From contig NZ_JQJK01000008.1 in NCBI RefSeq assembly GCF_000745485.1, forward strand, positions 558,001-622,000: a stretch of 64,000 bases of DNA, in the 5' to 3' direction. Each line of letters begins with the position of its first letter. Position 1 is the stretch's first letter. This DNA is from Methanobacterium veterum. GTDB taxonomy: Archaea > Methanobacteriota > Methanobacteria > Methanobacteriales > Methanobacteriaceae. Positions 1-9,697 of the stretch are shown here, piece by piece. The position numbers and the translations under genes are program-made. Under the pieces are notes generated by a model. That model searched no databases, had not been told where the DNA came from, and worked only from the letters and a program-made list of their open reading frames with translations.

Positions 1-802
1 CTTCCTCTACATCTCTTGGATTTGCAATATCAACTATCACAAGCTTCTCCAGCTTCTCTGGTGAAACCGCATTTTTAATTTTTTCACATGTTAAAATAGG
101 GTGGGGTGCTCCAGTAGCGCTTATTATAACATCAGCATCACTCATAGCCTCATCAAGCCTATCAAAATGGATTGCATATCCTCCAAGCTCTTTTGCAAGG
201 TCTACTGCACGATCATGGGTTCTATTTGCCACTACTATGGCTTTAAGATGTTTTTGAACCAGTGCTTTTGCAACGAGCGTTCCCATCTTTCCAGCTCCAA
301 TTACAAGGACTTTTTTACATTTCAAATCCCCGTGCACTGATTCTGCAAGTTCTACTGCTGCAGAACCTATTGAAATGGATCCTTTGTTGATATTGGTTTT
401 TTTTCGAACTACCTGACCAACATGGATAGCCTTTGTAAACACCGTATTCAAAAGATCCCCCGCATAGCCCTCTCTAAGATGCTTTTTTCTCGCGTCTTTT
501 ATCTGCCCTAATATTTGATCTTCACCTATTATCATAGATTCTAATCCGCAAGAGAGTCTTAAAAGGTGATTTAATGCATCATCATCAGTTTCAACTACAA
601 AATCAAGGAAATCAATATTATCAATATAACAATCATTTAAAACTAAATAAAGCTCAGCACGGTTACATGTTTTCATCTGGAGGTACTCATATACCGAGTA
701 TTCATCCTTGATTTTTGCAAAGATTTCATCCATCTGGAAAGTAGACTTTTCCATTGTACATATATCTGCTGTATTATGGTCGATTCTGATATTTAGAATC
801 AT
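1..802 (-). CDS. hemA: Glutamyl-tRNA reductase, 3' end cut by window edge
   Basis: This enzyme reduces glutamyl-tRNA(Glu) with NADPH to glutamate-1-semialdehyde, the first committed step of C5 tetrapyrrole synthesis. About 267 N-terminal residues are visible. They include the catalytic-cysteine motif KTCNRAE (Cys46), the substrate-domain motif [12 protein letters not shown] near residue 86, and the NADPH-binding loop VIGAGKMG near residue 168. The ATG at 802 has a GGGGGCG Shine-Dalgarno. The stop lies left of the window. The gene sits downstream of a precorrin-2 dehydrogenase on the same strand, which fits one tetrapyrrole unit leading to sirohydrochlorin, F430 and corrinoids. The family call is secure; the C-terminal dimerisation domain cannot be seen. 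Confidence 0.95.
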   Translation of the reverse strand, partial: MILNIRIDHNTADICTMEKSTFQMDEIFAKIKDEYSVYEYLQMKTCNRAELYLVLNDCYIDNIDFLDFVVETDDDALNHLLRLSCGLESMIIGEDQILGQIKDARKKHLREGYAGDLLNTVFTKAIHVGQVVRKKTNINKGSISIGSAAVELAESVHGDLKCKKVLVIGAGKMGTLVAKALVQKHLKAIVVANRTHDRAVDLAKELGGYAIHFDRLDEAMSDADVIISATGAPHPILTCEKIKNAVSPEKLEKLVIVDIANPRDVEE

Positions 803-871
803 TTTACGCCCCCGAATAATATTTAAATCATTAAAACCAGTGAAAATCAAGGGATTTTGTAAATGGTGGTG

Positions 872-1486
872 TTAATTCACTAACTGCTGTTTGATATATT
901 TTTTAGCATCCTCTAAATTTCCCTGCCTTAAATATTCCTGTATGTTTTTATCATTTAAAATTTTATATAAATAATCTCTACGTTTTTTTTGATCATTCAT
1001 ATTTTCTTTTAAAATATTTCTTGTGAAATTCTGGAGTTCCAACTGTAAAATATCTTCCTCCAGTATCACTTTTTGTATTCTTTTTCTTAACTCTTTTGCC
1101 ATAAGAGGGCTCTTTCCACCGGTAAATATCGAAAATTGCACGTCACCTATAGAAAAAGTAGAAGGAACAATTAAATTACCTTCATCTGGATAATCAGCCC
1201 TATTTAAAAGTTTTCCTTTGGCTAATTCTGCCACGCGCCCATTTAATTTATGATCTCCAGTGGCTATTACCACAAGATCTGACCATTCAACCCATTTTTC
1301 AACTTCATCTAACGGTTTGAAAGCAGCCCCAAGATCAACAAGATCATTTGGAACTTTTTCATTTATTACAGTGACATTAGCCCCTGCTTCAATAAATCTA
1401 CGGGCTCTCCGAGCTCCAACTTCCCCCGCACCAACAATTAAAACATTTTTGTTTTCCATCTGCAGGAAAAGAGGTGTCCAGCCCAT
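872..1486 (-). CDS. Precorrin-2 dehydrogenase / sirohydrochlorin ferrochelatase family (Met8/CysG N-terminal type)
   Basis: This family oxidises precorrin-2 to sirohydrochlorin with NAD+, and some members also insert iron. Sirohydrochlorin is the branch point to siroheme, coenzyme F430 and cobamides. The 204-residue protein has the Rossmann motif [11 protein letters not shown] near residue 17. A second family signature, [20 protein letters not shown], lies around residue 118, followed by a helical C-terminal dimerisation region. The start at 1486 has GGAGAT six bases upstream. The order marker 9, this gene, hemA on one strand suggests co-transcription. Whether it also chelates iron, or only dehydrogenates as expected for F430 supply, cannot be read from the sequence. 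Confidence 0.9.
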   Translation of the reverse strand: MGWTPLFLQMENKNVLIVGAGEVGARRARRFIEAGANVTVINEKVPNDLVDLGAAFKPLDEVEKWVEWSDLVVIATGDHKLNGRVAELAKGKLLNRADYPDEGNLIVPSTFSIGDVQFSIFTGGKSPLMAKELRKRIQKVILEEDILQLELQNFTRNILKENMNDQKKRRDYLYKILNDKNIQEYLRQGNLEDAKKYIKQQLVN

Positions 1487-1581
1487 ATTTAAATCTCCAG
1501 TTCATAATTGAAATTTAATTGGCTTAACCTTTAAGATTAAACCAATTGGATAAAAAAATAAAATATATTTAGAGTCTTTGA

Positions 1582-2061
1582 TTATTTGCCTGATTCAAGG
1601 CTCTTCATCTTTAAAATCTTTGCAGCCATCCTTAGATCATTTCCACATTCTTGAAGAACGGTAGTTGCTTCTTCTTCTGGAATATCAAAAGCATCAGCAA
1701 GTGCTTTTACTTCTTCCTGTGATGATTCAGATATGCCTACAAGCTCTTCAGATAACTGTTTTTTAAGTTCCATATATTCATCAGAGCTCATGTTTATCCT
1801 TCTCATTACCATATCCCTTAAAGGGCATGGTTTAGATGGTTTACAGCACCAGACAAGAGAACCAAAACAGGTTCCTTCTCCTTGACCTAACCTTGTTTTT
1901 TTACCAAATTCTTCTTTTTTTGCTATATAATCTTGAGAACTAAGATTTGCATCTTCAAGTGCATATATAATTGGGCAAGGTTTAACCGGCGGACAACAAA
2001 ATGCCAACGCCCTTTTGTCCCCTCCCCTACATACGTGTGATGGTGAATCTTCCCATACCAT
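1582..2061 (-). CDS. Methanogenesis marker 9-type Cys-rich protein with C-terminal UBA-like domain
   Basis: The 159-residue protein has a duplicated Cys/Pro-rich module, with [10 protein letters not shown] near residue 22 and [10 protein letters not shown] near residue 71. These two pairs of Cys clusters could bind a metal or Fe-S centre. I recognise this as the methanogen-restricted marker 9 family, whose function is unknown. Residues about 118-155 resemble a UBA-like three-helix domain ([19 protein letters not shown]). The start at 2061 is preceded by GGAGGAATATA. Its position between tetrapyrrole genes and atwA suggests a role around MCR or F430 maturation. That role is inference from context and phyletic pattern only. 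Confidence 0.75.
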   Translation of the reverse strand: MVWEDSPSHVCRGGDKRALAFCCPPVKPCPIIYALEDANLSSQDYIAKKEEFGKKTRLGQGEGTCFGSLVWCCKPSKPCPLRDMVMRRINMSSDEYMELKKQLSEELVGISESSQEEVKALADAFDIPEEEATTVLQECGNDLRMAAKILKMKSLESGK

Positions 2062-2154
2062 TATATTCCTCCATTAGTATAAATCTATTAAATTTAACTG
2101 AAAATCTAATTTTCAGTAATAAAACTAATTTAAATCTGAAAAAAAATATTGAAT

Positions 2155-3750
2155 TTATTCTTCAGTAAGCATTTCTTTCTTTTCAGTTGGAGTCAAATCT
2201 TCCACTATATCCTTCGGATCTCCTATTTTGAGGATTTTTCCACCTCTCATAAGAGCAGCCCTATCACAGACATCAAGTACAAAGTCCATATCGTGTGATA
2301 TTATAACAAAAGTCTGACTTAATTCATCTCTCGCCTTTATTATAGAATCTGTAACCTGAACTCTAGTTATTGGGTCCATAGTTCCAGTAGGTTCATCAAG
2401 AATGATTATATTAGGTTCTTTTATTAAAACTTGTGCCAAAGCAACCCTGTGGCGTTCACCGCCGCTTAATTCGTCAGGATATTTATTTAATAAGCTTGCA
2501 GCATATTCTTCATCAAATCCAACTACTTTAAGCGTGTATATTGCTTTCATTTTTGCAAATTCTGCAGGCAATTCTAAACTTATAGCCTCTGTTAAATTCC
2601 CTAAAACAGTCCTATGAGGGTAAAGACTGTATTCTTGATGAAGAATGCCCAAATAAGGTTTTATTCTTCCCCTTCCAAGTGGGCCTGATTGAGTCATGTC
2701 GATCCAGTCATCCCCAAGTTTTGCAGATATATTACCTGAACTCGGCTCTGTTAACCCGTAAAGTATTCTTGAAAGAGTTGTTTTACCTGCCCCACTTAAA
2801 CCAACAATACCAAAGATTTCTCCTTCGCCGATGGTCAAAGTTATACCGTCTACAGCTTTAATTACTCCCCTTTCGATGGAGTAATAATGCTTTTTGACAT
2901 CTTCCATTTCAATAATTGGACCGCCAGTCACGAATTCCTCTTTCTTTTCAGGAAGTGGGACCTGTTCTAAGAATCGGGCTACAACTTCTTCAGGGTTACC
3001 TTCATCTATTATTTCTCCCCTTTCAAGCCATATTACATAATCAGAAAGTTTTCTCATAACTTCAGGCCAGTGAGAAGTTATAATCATTGTAGTACCCTTC
3101 TCTTTTACACCTTCCAGTAAAGCATGGTGTATAAGTTCAGCAGTTTTTGGATCGAGTGTGCCTGTAGGTTCGTCTGCAAGGAATATCATAGGTTCCTTTG
3201 CTATTTGTCTTGCAAGTACTACCCTTTGTTTTTCTCCACCACTTAAATCCCTTGCAATGTGAGTTATCCTGTGAGTCATTTGCGTCATTTCAAGGAGGTC
3301 TATAGCCATATAAGTGCTTTCTTCCTCATCATGACCACTAATAGATTTTAATACGTTGTCAATTACAGTATCATCTTCATAAAGAGCAAATGTCCTCTGT
3401 AACATTATGGAAATTCTTTTTCTAACTGCAGCATATATTTTTCTATCAGTATCCCACAGATCAACACGTTCTGCTTCAAATTCCCCTCCGCAGGAACATT
3501 TTTGTCCCACTTTTGATGGAGGATCAGCCCGATAACATTTAGGGCAAAATGCAATATTAAAGATAATCTTACCGTTATCAGGCTTATATTCCTTCATTCC
3601 ACGAAGCATATTAATGAGTACTGATTTTCCAGCGCCGCTTCTACCTAAAATTCCCAATACGCTGCCTTCATTTATAGTTATATTCAAATTTTTTAAAATT
3701 TCCACGCCACCAAATGTTTTTGTGACGTTTTCTAATTCTATAAAAGACAT
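2155..3750 (-). CDS. atwA: Methyl-coenzyme M reductase activation component A2 (twin-NBD ABC ATPase)
   Basis: AtwA is the soluble ATPase component A2 needed for reductive activation of methyl-coenzyme M reductase, the F430 enzyme that releases methane. The 531 residues carry two complete nucleotide-binding domains. NBD1 has Walker A GRSGAGKS (36-43), signature LSGGEKQR and Walker [12 protein letters not shown]2 has [16 protein letters not shown] and IILDEPTG. An insertion after the first Walker A holds four cysteines (about 69, 72, 85, 87), a probable zinc site typical of this family. There are no membrane segments. The start follows AAAGGTGATTGC. The neighbouring marker 9 and tetrapyrrole genes fit a methanogenesis-cofactor locus. 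Confidence 0.93.
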   Translation of the reverse strand: MSFIELENVTKTFGGVEILKNLNITINEGSVLGILGRSGAGKSVLINMLRGMKEYKPDNGKIIFNIAFCPKCYRADPPSKVGQKCSCGGEFEAERVDLWDTDRKIYAAVRKRISIMLQRTFALYEDDTVIDNVLKSISGHDEEESTYMAIDLLEMTQMTHRITHIARDLSGGEKQRVVLARQIAKEPMIFLADEPTGTLDPKTAELIHHALLEGVKEKGTTMIITSHWPEVMRKLSDYVIWLERGEIIDEGNPEEVVARFLEQVPLPEKKEEFVTGGPIIEMEDVKKHYYSIERGVIKAVDGITLTIGEGEIFGIVGLSGAGKTTLSRILYGLTEPSSGNISAKLGDDWIDMTQSGPLGRGRIKPYLGILHQEYSLYPHRTVLGNLTEAISLELPAEFAKMKAIYTLKVVGFDEEYAASLLNKYPDELSGGERHRVALAQVLIKEPNIIILDEPTGTMDPITRVQVTDSIIKARDELSQTFVIISHDMDFVLDVCDRAALMRGGKILKIGDPKDIVEDLTPTEKKEMLTEE

Positions 3751-3829
3751 GCAATCACCTTTGGATATAAGTTTGCAGTAAATATGTTATATATTTGATC
3801 GTAAATATACTAATTAAAATTTTAATATT

Positions 3830-4558
3830 TTATATCTGGGATAAATCAAAAGGAACACTTCCTTTTAATGTAACTCTTGCTATTGATACCCCGTCTGCAC
3901 CTGCAGAAAGCATATCACGTGCAGATTTAAGATCATGGATAGAATTATTGCCTATTAAAAATATTCCAGTGTTTTCTTTAATTTTCCTTATAATATTATA
4001 ATCTGCATGGTTGTATCCGGGTTTCATGGCATCTACATGTAGATAGTCAGCGCCGGCTTTTTCAACAGCTTTTGAAACTTCAATATCATCTACATTCTGG
4101 ACATTTGCTCTAATCTTAACCGATACTTTACTTTCAGCTCTTTTTACCACATTTTTTGTAAAATTGTATAAGTTATGAGTATCATAAAGAAGTGCCTGTC
4201 CACAGCCAATATCCATTATTTCAGGCTGTCTGCAGTGTGCATTTATTTCTACCACATCAATTTCTGGTAATTTCGATACTTCAATGATAGGTTCAAATGA
4301 AACTGAGCGTAGATTAACAGATACAGTTCCTTTCCAGGAATTTTTAATTAGATCTGCTTCTTTTTTAATGGAAGGTATTACATTTTCTTCATTTATGTTG
4401 AATTCCCGCCTTCCTCGTTTAATAATACTGCATCCTGCATTTATAGTCGGCTTATCTAAGTTATAGCCACCAAGTGTTACCATGTCAAAACCATAAGGAA
4501 CCATTTTCAGGCAAAAATTCCCATCGGTTATCCCTGCCATTGGCGCTAAAACTTTAAT
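3830..4558 (-). CDS. DUS/NifR3-related archaeal TIM-barrel protein, probable ATT start
   Basis: This is a TIM-barrel protein of the archaeal nifR3-related group, homologous to tRNA dihydrouridine synthases; the substrate is not established. The first ATG (4540) falls inside the conserved N-terminal motif LAPMAGITD, which would remove the first beta strand. Reading upstream in frame gives IKVLAPMAGITD, starting at an ATT codon (4558). That codon lies four bases after a good AGGTGA at 4563-4568, so I annotate ATT as the start. Central features are NAHCRQPE and a C-terminal phosphate/FMN-type loop GNNSIHD...GADGVSIAR. It lies between atwA and arfA on the same strand. Only the first codon is uncertain. 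Confidence 0.8.
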   Translation of the reverse strand: MKVLAPMAGITDGNFCLKMVPYGFDMVTLGGYNLDKPTINAGCSIIKRGRREFNINEENVIPSIKKEADLIKNSWKGTVSVNLRSVSFEPIIEVSKLPEIDVVEINAHCRQPEIMDIGCGQALLYDTHNLYNFTKNVVKRAESKVSVKIRANVQNVDDIEVSKAVEKAGADYLHVDAMKPGYNHADYNIIRKIKENTGIFLIGNNSIHDLKSARDMLSAGADGVSIARVTLKGSVPFDLSQI

Positions 4559-4562
4559 AAAA

Positions 4563-4568
4563 TCACCT
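4563..4568 (-). promoter_or_regulatory. Shine-Dalgarno deciding an ATT start
   Basis: On the minus strand AGGTGA lies four bases before ATT at 4558. The ATG at 4540 has no purine-rich motif at normal spacing. GGTGA-type sites recur before other genes here (atwA, cofE, purO), so this site supports the upstream non-ATG start. Confidence 0.6.
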
Positions 4569-4620
4569 GTAAAAAAATTATTAATTAAAGTAAAAAAATG
4601 TAAATAGAATAATTAATCCG

Positions 4621-5379
4621 CTATTTTTTGTTCATTACATGAACAAGATCGTAGGTAACTCCACCTCTTATCTCTTCAAGAGCTAGATCTGCCAGATTAG
4701 CAGCTTTTTCAGCAGTAGGAGCTTTTCCAATACCTGCTTTAAGTGCTATATTGGTTTCGTCTTCGATCTCTTCCACTATTTTTAGGAGTCCTTCAGGACT
4801 GAGTCCATTACATGGAGACATAAAATTATCTCCACCTATAAAGAAGACAAGCGAACCTTTCTCGATTAATTTTTTCATTAAAAAGTGTTGAACTCTATTT
4901 ACAATAAAAGAAGTATCATAAGCTGGAATTATGTCAGTTAAAGAATCTGTAATCCCATTTATATCTATATGGGCAATTTGAACGAAGCTGTCCTCTTTAT
5001 TTACAAGACCATCTATAGCCAGAACTTCCTTTCGTTCTTCAGATTGTGCCCCGCCGTAATTTTGAAGAGCTGCTGTGGCATCTCTTTGAGCCTCATATGG
5101 TGTTTCAGCTGCTGCAACACCCATACTCACAGTTATTGGGTATCTATTACCTATTGATTTCTGGATTCGTCTATGGTCCTCCATATCTACATTGTTAGTA
5201 ATTGCAAGCATGTTATCAAAACGTGTAAAGAAAACAAGTCCACCTTTAGCTGCAAATTGTCTTTGAAGATCAGCATAAAGCTCTGATTGCAGGATTTGAA
5301 GATCTGCTTCAGCCCTTGGAGCAGGAGTGACTGTCCATGGGCCATAATTATCAATTTGAATTAAAGTCATCTGTATCAT
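4621..5379 (-). CDS. arfA: GTP cyclohydrolase III (2-amino-5-formylamino-6-ribosylaminopyrimidinone 5'-phosphate forming)
   Basis: The enzyme opens the GTP imidazole ring to a formylaminopyrimidine nucleotide, the archaeal entry to riboflavin and to the deazaflavin FO of F420. The 252 residues start [15 protein letters not shown], the family's diagnostic N-terminus, so the start at 5379 is preferred over an internal ATG at 5370. Other motifs are [13 protein letters not shown] and [16 protein letters not shown], with the second half repeating the fold ([12 protein letters not shown]). Such proteins resemble nucleotide cyclase/GGDEF folds. The start overlaps the cofD stop by ATGA, indicating translational coupling with another F420 gene. 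Confidence 0.93.
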   Translation of the reverse strand: MIQMTLIQIDNYGPWTVTPAPRAEADLQILQSELYADLQRQFAAKGGLVFFTRFDNMLAITNNVDMEDHRRIQKSIGNRYPITVSMGVAAAETPYEAQRDATAALQNYGGAQSEERKEVLAIDGLVNKEDSFVQIAHIDINGITDSLTDIIPAYDTSFIVNRVQHFLMKKLIEKGSLVFFIGGDNFMSPCNGLSPEGLLKIVEEIEDETNIALKAGIGKAPTAEKAANLADLALEEIRGGVTYDLVHVMNKK

Positions 5380-6281
5380 AAAATTTCACCCAAAATAATT
5401 CTGGCTAACCTCACTTTATCATTGATGGTCTTCATGTTTGTGTTTGTTATAACGACCTTTGATATTAGTTTTTCTATTTTTTTCTCAGATTCGGTGTCCT
5501 CAACATCTATGATAAACTTGTCCATAAATTCTTTATAAATTGTTGCAACTCCTTCACATGACACTTCGTAGCCCATTGCATTCATAAACTTTGCTGCGGG
5601 ACCACTTACCGGATTTCCACCGATTATTGGAGATACTGCAACAACATAAGAGTTTTTAAGAGCTTCTTTAACTCCTTTCATTGAGATTATTGGCCCTATG
5701 GATGTTATCGGATTAGATGGCCCTATTATGACCATATCTGAATCTTCAATAGTAGTTATTACATCATCTGAAGGTTTTACATCAGCATATATTATATCTT
5801 CCACTTCAGGTTGTGCTTTTTTTTCAACCAGAAATTGATGGAAACTCATTTCACCTTCATCTGTTATAATCTTGATATTCGATTGTTCATCACTCATTGG
5901 AATGATCTTTGACTTAATGTCTAATTTTTTTCTTTGAATATCTACGACTTTAGAAAGAGGATATTTCTCCATTAGCATGGTCTTTTGAATCTTAATGGCA
6001 CGATCCTTATCCCCAATTCTTAAGATCTCATTATATCCCATTTCTTTTAAAGTTTCATGGGTTATAAATGTATCTTTGTTAATACCATACCATGTATTTT
6101 CATTTATAATTCCTGCGAGAGTATACATCACAGTATCTATATCTGGTGCTATGTAGTTTCCTGATATATATGTATTTTCTACGGTGTTTACAATTATGTT
6201 GATATCATCAGGATCAGCTGTTCGAGCTATTCCCTGAATTAATTTTGGAGTTCCGGTTCCTCCAGAAAGTATTGTTATCAT
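5376..6281 (-). CDS. cofD: 2-phospho-L-lactate transferase (LPPG:FO transferase)
   Basis: CofD transfers a phospholactyl group onto FO to make F420-0. The 301-residue sequence starts with the nucleotide-binding motif [17 protein letters not shown]. It contains the family motif [22 protein letters not shown], in which many relatives have NVGDD, and [15 protein letters not shown] near residue 190. The ATGA overlap with arfA shows an operon. Upstream lies about 270 bp without a gene. A minus-strand TATA-like TTTAAATA near 6350 could drive cofD-arfA. The family assignment is confident. Confidence 0.93.
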   Translation of the reverse strand: MITILSGGTGTPKLIQGIARTADPDDINIIVNTVENTYISGNYIAPDIDTVMYTLAGIINENTWYGINKDTFITHETLKEMGYNEILRIGDKDRAIKIQKTMLMEKYPLSKVVDIQRKKLDIKSKIIPMSDEQSNIKIITDEGEMSFHQFLVEKKAQPEVEDIIYADVKPSDDVITTIEDSDMVIIGPSNPITSIGPIISMKGVKEALKNSYVVAVSPIIGGNPVSGPAAKFMNAMGYEVSCEGVATIYKEFMDKFIIDVEDTESEKKIEKLISKVVITNTNMKTINDKVRLARIILGEIL

Positions 6282-6464
6282 AGGACTCGTCTTTAAGTTT
6301 TTTTTGTAATTAATGATCTAGAGTGGAGATCAACTGTGCCAATCCCCAATATTTAAATACTCAATATCTTTTGGAGTATATGAATGTTTTGAAAATCGCA
6401 GCCCGCATGTTTTTAGGGATTTGATACTTTAATTCATATCTTCAAAATTCTATTTTTGAGATTT

Positions 6465-6498
6465 AGAGTCCTCAAAAATTATTTATTCGCAGGACTCT
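6465..6498 (-). other. Inverted repeat between cofE and cofD
   Basis: AGAGTCCT (6465-6472) and AGGACTCT (6491-6498) form a perfect 8-bp stem around an 18-base AT-rich loop, 54 bases beyond the cofE stop. It could be a cofE transcript terminator or an operator upstream of cofD. The rest of the 6282-6551 gap shows only AT-rich promoter-like sequence and decayed palindromes. Confidence 0.4.
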
Positions 6499-6551
6499 CC
6501 TTTATATTAACAACTTTATGATGGTTTAAATATGACTATAGTTTATATAAT

Positions 6552-7319
6552 TTAAGTTTTCCTAAATACATCATATTTTTTAGGCCTTACCAAATCCTTA
6601 GCTGTGGAACTACTACTTTTTAATATTTTAACGTAGTTAACTCCTCTTATTATAACAACAGGTATTCCTTCATCCGCCTGACCCATTAAAATTGATGCTG
6701 CTGACGCTAATTCGTCTGCAACAGCGATACTTGTAGTTTGAAGTTCTCTGCCGTAGAGATCTTTTTCACCTTTCCTGTCCCAGAGAGCTTTCATCCCAGA
6801 TATACCAATTGCTGTACCAATAGCTCCTTCTCTAAATGCCCTGCCTTGAGTATCAGATACAATTACAACAACTTCTTTTCCAGTTAGTGCTTCTATTTTT
6901 TTCATTATAAGAGATGCGCTTTTATCTGGATCTTCAGGCATAGGTGTGGCCATATTATCTTCCACATTTGATTCATCTATTCCTGCATTTGCACATACAA
7001 ATCCATGTTTAGTTTCGCTAATTATAAAATCAGGACCTACCTTCAATATCTCATTGGATTCTTGAATTATAGCCTCTACAACATGAGGGTCTTTGCCTGT
7101 TTTTTCTGCAATATCAAACGCTTTTTGAGTTGGTTCAATAGTTTTAAGATTAATTTTATTTCCCTCAGCCTTAGACACTATTGTTTCAGCTATAACAAAG
7201 ATATCTCCATTTTTAATATTAATACCATCACTATTCATGGCATCTACTATTAAAGCAGCAATGTCATTGCCTTCTGTAATTAATGGAATATTTTCAATTC
7301 CGATGATCTTGATGTCCAT
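6552..7319 (-). CDS. cofE: Coenzyme F420-0:L-glutamate ligase
   Basis: CofE adds L-glutamates to F420-0 in a GTP-dependent reaction. The preferred start is the ATG at 7319, residue 21 of the longest frame, because GGTGA lies four bases upstream and the protein then begins [19 protein letters not shown] as in the family. Recognisable parts are [32 protein letters not shown] near residue 120, and [22 protein letters not shown] near residue 170, which form the metal/GTP region. At about 255 residues it has normal length. It stands between purO and cofD on the same strand, completing an arfA-cofD-cofE block. Confidence 0.93.
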   Translation of the reverse strand: MDIKIIGIENIPLITEGNDIAALIVDAMNSDGINIKNGDIFVIAETIVSKAEGNKINLKTIEPTQKAFDIAEKTGKDPHVVEAIIQESNEILKVGPDFIISETKHGFVCANAGIDESNVEDNMATPMPEDPDKSASLIMKKIEALTGKEVVVIVSDTQGRAFREGAIGTAIGISGMKALWDRKGEKDLYGRELQTTSIAVADELASAASILMGQADEGIPVVIIRGVNYVKILKSSSSTAKDLVRPKKYDVFRKT

Positions 7320-7341
7320 GTATTCACCATGCTGATATCTA

Positions 7342-7947
7342 CTATAAAGAGCCGATTTTCCACTCATTATCCTCTGCAAATGCAGCTACTGAATCTACAG
7401 GATTGGTGAATTCCTCAAATTTTCCACCACTATATATAAATTTAGCCGCTTCTTCAGCGTTACTGCAAACAAATTCAACATCATTTGGCTTTGTATGTTC
7501 ATATGTTGAAATATAACTGCATTGATCCTCTTTGACCTTTTCAACTATGATTCCATCATGTGTAACAATCCCAATATAAGAATCTCCATCTAATGTTGTA
7601 GCGCCTGCAATACGTGGAGTATTTAATTCATCTTTTTCATAATCCATTGTAAGTAACGTTAATGCAATTGAATCTCTTATACTCATACCTGAATCTATTT
7701 TTTCTGCAATAATATCAGTATGAGAACCATTTGTAACTACAGCAACGTCATCCACGATCCGGATACAGTTATAAGCAATGTAGGGGTTTACAAAAACATC
7801 TTTTTCATGTCCTTCCTTTGGTACAATTGCAGCTCTGTCTTCAAATACATTTACCATCCGATTTGGAAAAGACCTGCTTGAAACTCTATATGCAACAAAT
7901 TTTCCTGATTCTGTGCTTCCAACTGCTAACATTCTTCCAAGATACAT
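7342..7947 (-). CDS. purO: Archaeal IMP cyclohydrolase
   Basis: PurO closes FAICAR to IMP, the final purine step in archaea lacking the bacterial PurH cyclohydrolase domain. The 201 residues begin [30 protein letters not shown], characteristic of the family, and include VVTNGSHTD and [19 protein letters not shown]. An ACAGGTGA ribosome site precedes the ATG at 7947. The cofE start lies only 22 bp past the stop, so the two are probably co-transcribed. No signal peptide or membrane segment is present, as expected for a cytosolic enzyme. Confidence 0.92.
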   Translation of the reverse strand: MYLGRMLAVGSTESGKFVAYRVSSRSFPNRMVNVFEDRAAIVPKEGHEKDVFVNPYIAYNCIRIVDDVAVVTNGSHTDIIAEKIDSGMSIRDSIALTLLTMDYEKDELNTPRIAGATTLDGDSYIGIVTHDGIIVEKVKEDQCSYISTYEHTKPNDVEFVCSNAEEAAKFIYSGGKFEEFTNPVDSVAAFAEDNEWKIGSL

Positions 7948-8029
7948 TTTTTCACCTGTTAAACGTATATATCAAATTATTTATTTTTTTTACTGTTAAC
8001 TTTAATTTATCAATAATTAGCCCTATCCA

Positions 8030-8428
8030 TTAACTAGGCGCTTTCACAGCCTTATTTGTAGGGAATCCCTGAGGAGTAGTTATGATGATTTCACCACTTT
8101 TAGCTTTTATAACTATTTCTCCCTCATCAATAACTTTTGTATGCACTGCAATTGCACCGTTTCGTATATAACTGGACATATCCTGTCCATTAACTGTAAC
8201 TTTCTTCAAACCTGCAACTGGAACCAGATAATATTCAGATGTCCCACTGCTTTGTGTTACCTGTGGTTTTCCAGAAGTAGACTGCGTCTGATCAGCAGCA
8301 GCACCGAAGCTACTTGTAACCATTAAAAATATCAGAATCGTAAAAACAACATCAATAAATGGAATCATGTTGAATTTAGGAGTATTTTTCTTCACTTTGT
8401 TTCTATATCTGTTTACGTCTAAAACCAT
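8030..8428 (-). CDS. ExbD/TolR-family biopolymer transport protein
   Basis: This small protein has one N-terminal membrane helix, with NMIPFIDVVFTILIFLMVTSSF at about residues 19-40. It includes the conserved membrane aspartate in PFIDVVF that carries protons in ExbD/TolR. The start at 8428 is chosen because AAGGAAG precedes it; an ATG at 8446 lacks a site. The outer domain (about residues 60-130) has the pattern GAIAVHTKVIDEGEIVIKAKSG seen in ExbD C-termini. The ExbB partner lies 38 bp upstream. There is no outer membrane in this lineage, so the driven partner must differ from TonB systems. Confidence 0.85.
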   Translation of the reverse strand: MVLDVNRYRNKVKKNTPKFNMIPFIDVVFTILIFLMVTSSFGAAADQTQSTSGKPQVTQSSGTSEYYLVPVAGLKKVTVNGQDMSSYIRNGAIAVHTKVIDEGEIVIKAKSGEIIITTPQGFPTNKAVKAPS

Positions 8429-8466
8429 TGAATAACTTCCTTGCACATTTAAAGAGTTTTAATGAT

Positions 8467-9306
8467 TTACTGCATTAATTTACTTTCAACAATCTCCGCT
8501 TTAGTATTGCATTTTTCCATAATTATGTTGTGAATACTTTTCTCAAGCATACTGGGTTTTAAAGCTACTAAAACATTTGCATCATAATCTTCGATTTCTT
8601 TAACTTTTACAATTCCCTCAGCTTCTTTTAAAGCTTCAACAGCCATTTCAGGATCAGTTGCTACTTTTATTCTCATAACTGCAGAATTCCAGTTGGTCAT
8701 CTTCTTAGCTATCTCTATTTTATCCATTTCATCTTCTATTTTACCTGTGATGTAAGAATGAAGAGGCACCAAAATTATTGCAACAGCAAGTCCGGCTATA
8801 GTGGTAATTAAAGCTATATAAATCCCTTCAGCCATTCCGGATGAGCTTGCACCCATTCCAAGAGCTCTAAATGTATACCACATACCTAAAACTGTTCCTA
8901 TTAATCCTAAAAGAGGGGAAATTTCAATTATCATTTTAATTGTGCCCAGGCCTTTAGTCATTCTTCCCATCTCAACTATGAAAACACGTTCCATTGCATC
9001 TTCAACTTCGGTTTTATTTCTGTAACCTATTTTTAAGGCCTCTGAAATGATTTTTGAGACGGGATTTCGATATTTGCCTATTGAACGCAGTGCTTCAAGA
9101 GACCCTCCCTTTTCCATTGCATCGTTCACTGTTCCCATAATTAATGGTGGAGAAACTTTTGATATCTTGCGTAAATAACGAATTTTCTCAAGGGAAGCTA
9201 AAACCCCATATATTCCTATAATAGTTATTATATAAGTTATAATTCCCCCGCTCTGGAACATCTCCAATATAGTACCGAAAGTACTGCTTAAAAACTCATA
9301 TATCAT
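8467..9306 (-). CDS. MotA/TolQ/ExbB-family proton channel protein
   Basis: The 279-residue protein has an N-terminal membrane helix (GGIITYIITIIGIYGVLASL, about 19-38). A cytoplasmic segment follows, then two helices at about 128-190. Those helices carry the TolQ/ExbB signature PLLGLIGTVLGMWYTF and ITTIAGLAVAIILVPLHSYI. Together with the downstream ExbD-like gene it should form a five-plus-two type stator that couples an ion gradient to mechanical work. About 85 residues of C-terminal tail follow the last helix. No TonB-like energy transducer is seen in the window. Upstream lies a palindrome array and then rnhB. Confidence 0.88.
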   Translation of the reverse strand: MIYEFLSSTFGTILEMFQSGGIITYIITIIGIYGVLASLEKIRYLRKISKVSPPLIMGTVNDAMEKGGSLEALRSIGKYRNPVSKIISEALKIGYRNKTEVEDAMERVFIVEMGRMTKGLGTIKMIIEISPLLGLIGTVLGMWYTFRALGMGASSSGMAEGIYIALITTIAGLAVAIILVPLHSYITGKIEDEMDKIEIAKKMTNWNSAVMRIKVATDPEMAVEALKEAEGIVKVKEIEDYDANVLVALKPSMLEKSIHNIIMEKCNTKAEIVESKLMQ

Positions 9307-9405
9307 TGTATCCTGGTCCTACTGATTTTAGCATGTTTCAGTTTAGTTGTTGTGTGTCCTTTTAATAAATCTATCAAAATCAAAGTGCAAAAATAATGTT
9401 TTATG

Positions 9406-9526
9406 CTCAAACATACGGGTTTGAGAGTTTTGTAAACATTCAAAATTCTTTAATTTTGATTATCGAAACCATATTTCAAATACTTTCGAAATCTAGGATT
9501 TCGAATGCAAACAGTAAATGTTTGCA
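9406..9526. repeat. Palindrome array A (four hairpins) in the gap between rnhB and the ExbB gene
   Basis: Four inverted repeats lie in the 391-bp gap. They are 9406-9425 (7-bp stem CTCAAAC), 9441-9458 (7 bp, CTTT loop), 9485-9505 (9-bp perfect stem TTCGAAATC with TAG loop) and 9506-9526 (8-bp stem TGCAAACA, GTAAA loop). Successive stems abut. The stem sequences are unrelated, but the design matches the larger arrays at 12.2, 17.7, 30.1 and 41.5 kb. The remainder of 9307-9697 is AT-rich with no gene that I can support. Confidence 0.7.
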
Positions 9527-9697
9527 AGTTTATGATCTTCGTTTGTGCTAATGATTTAAAATAGTTACTGAAATTTTTATTATTAAATTAATGATCAGTA
9601 TGATTACTTTTACTTTCTTATATCACTGTTTTTAAAAAAGAAGTTATTCTGGATCTAATTAGGAAATTTAAAAAAAATAGGTTTTTATGAATGTAGT

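Noticed and set aside
101..340. Plus-strand frame over hemA
   Set aside because: It is a shadow of the minus-strand hemA reading frame, which carries the enzyme's motifs.
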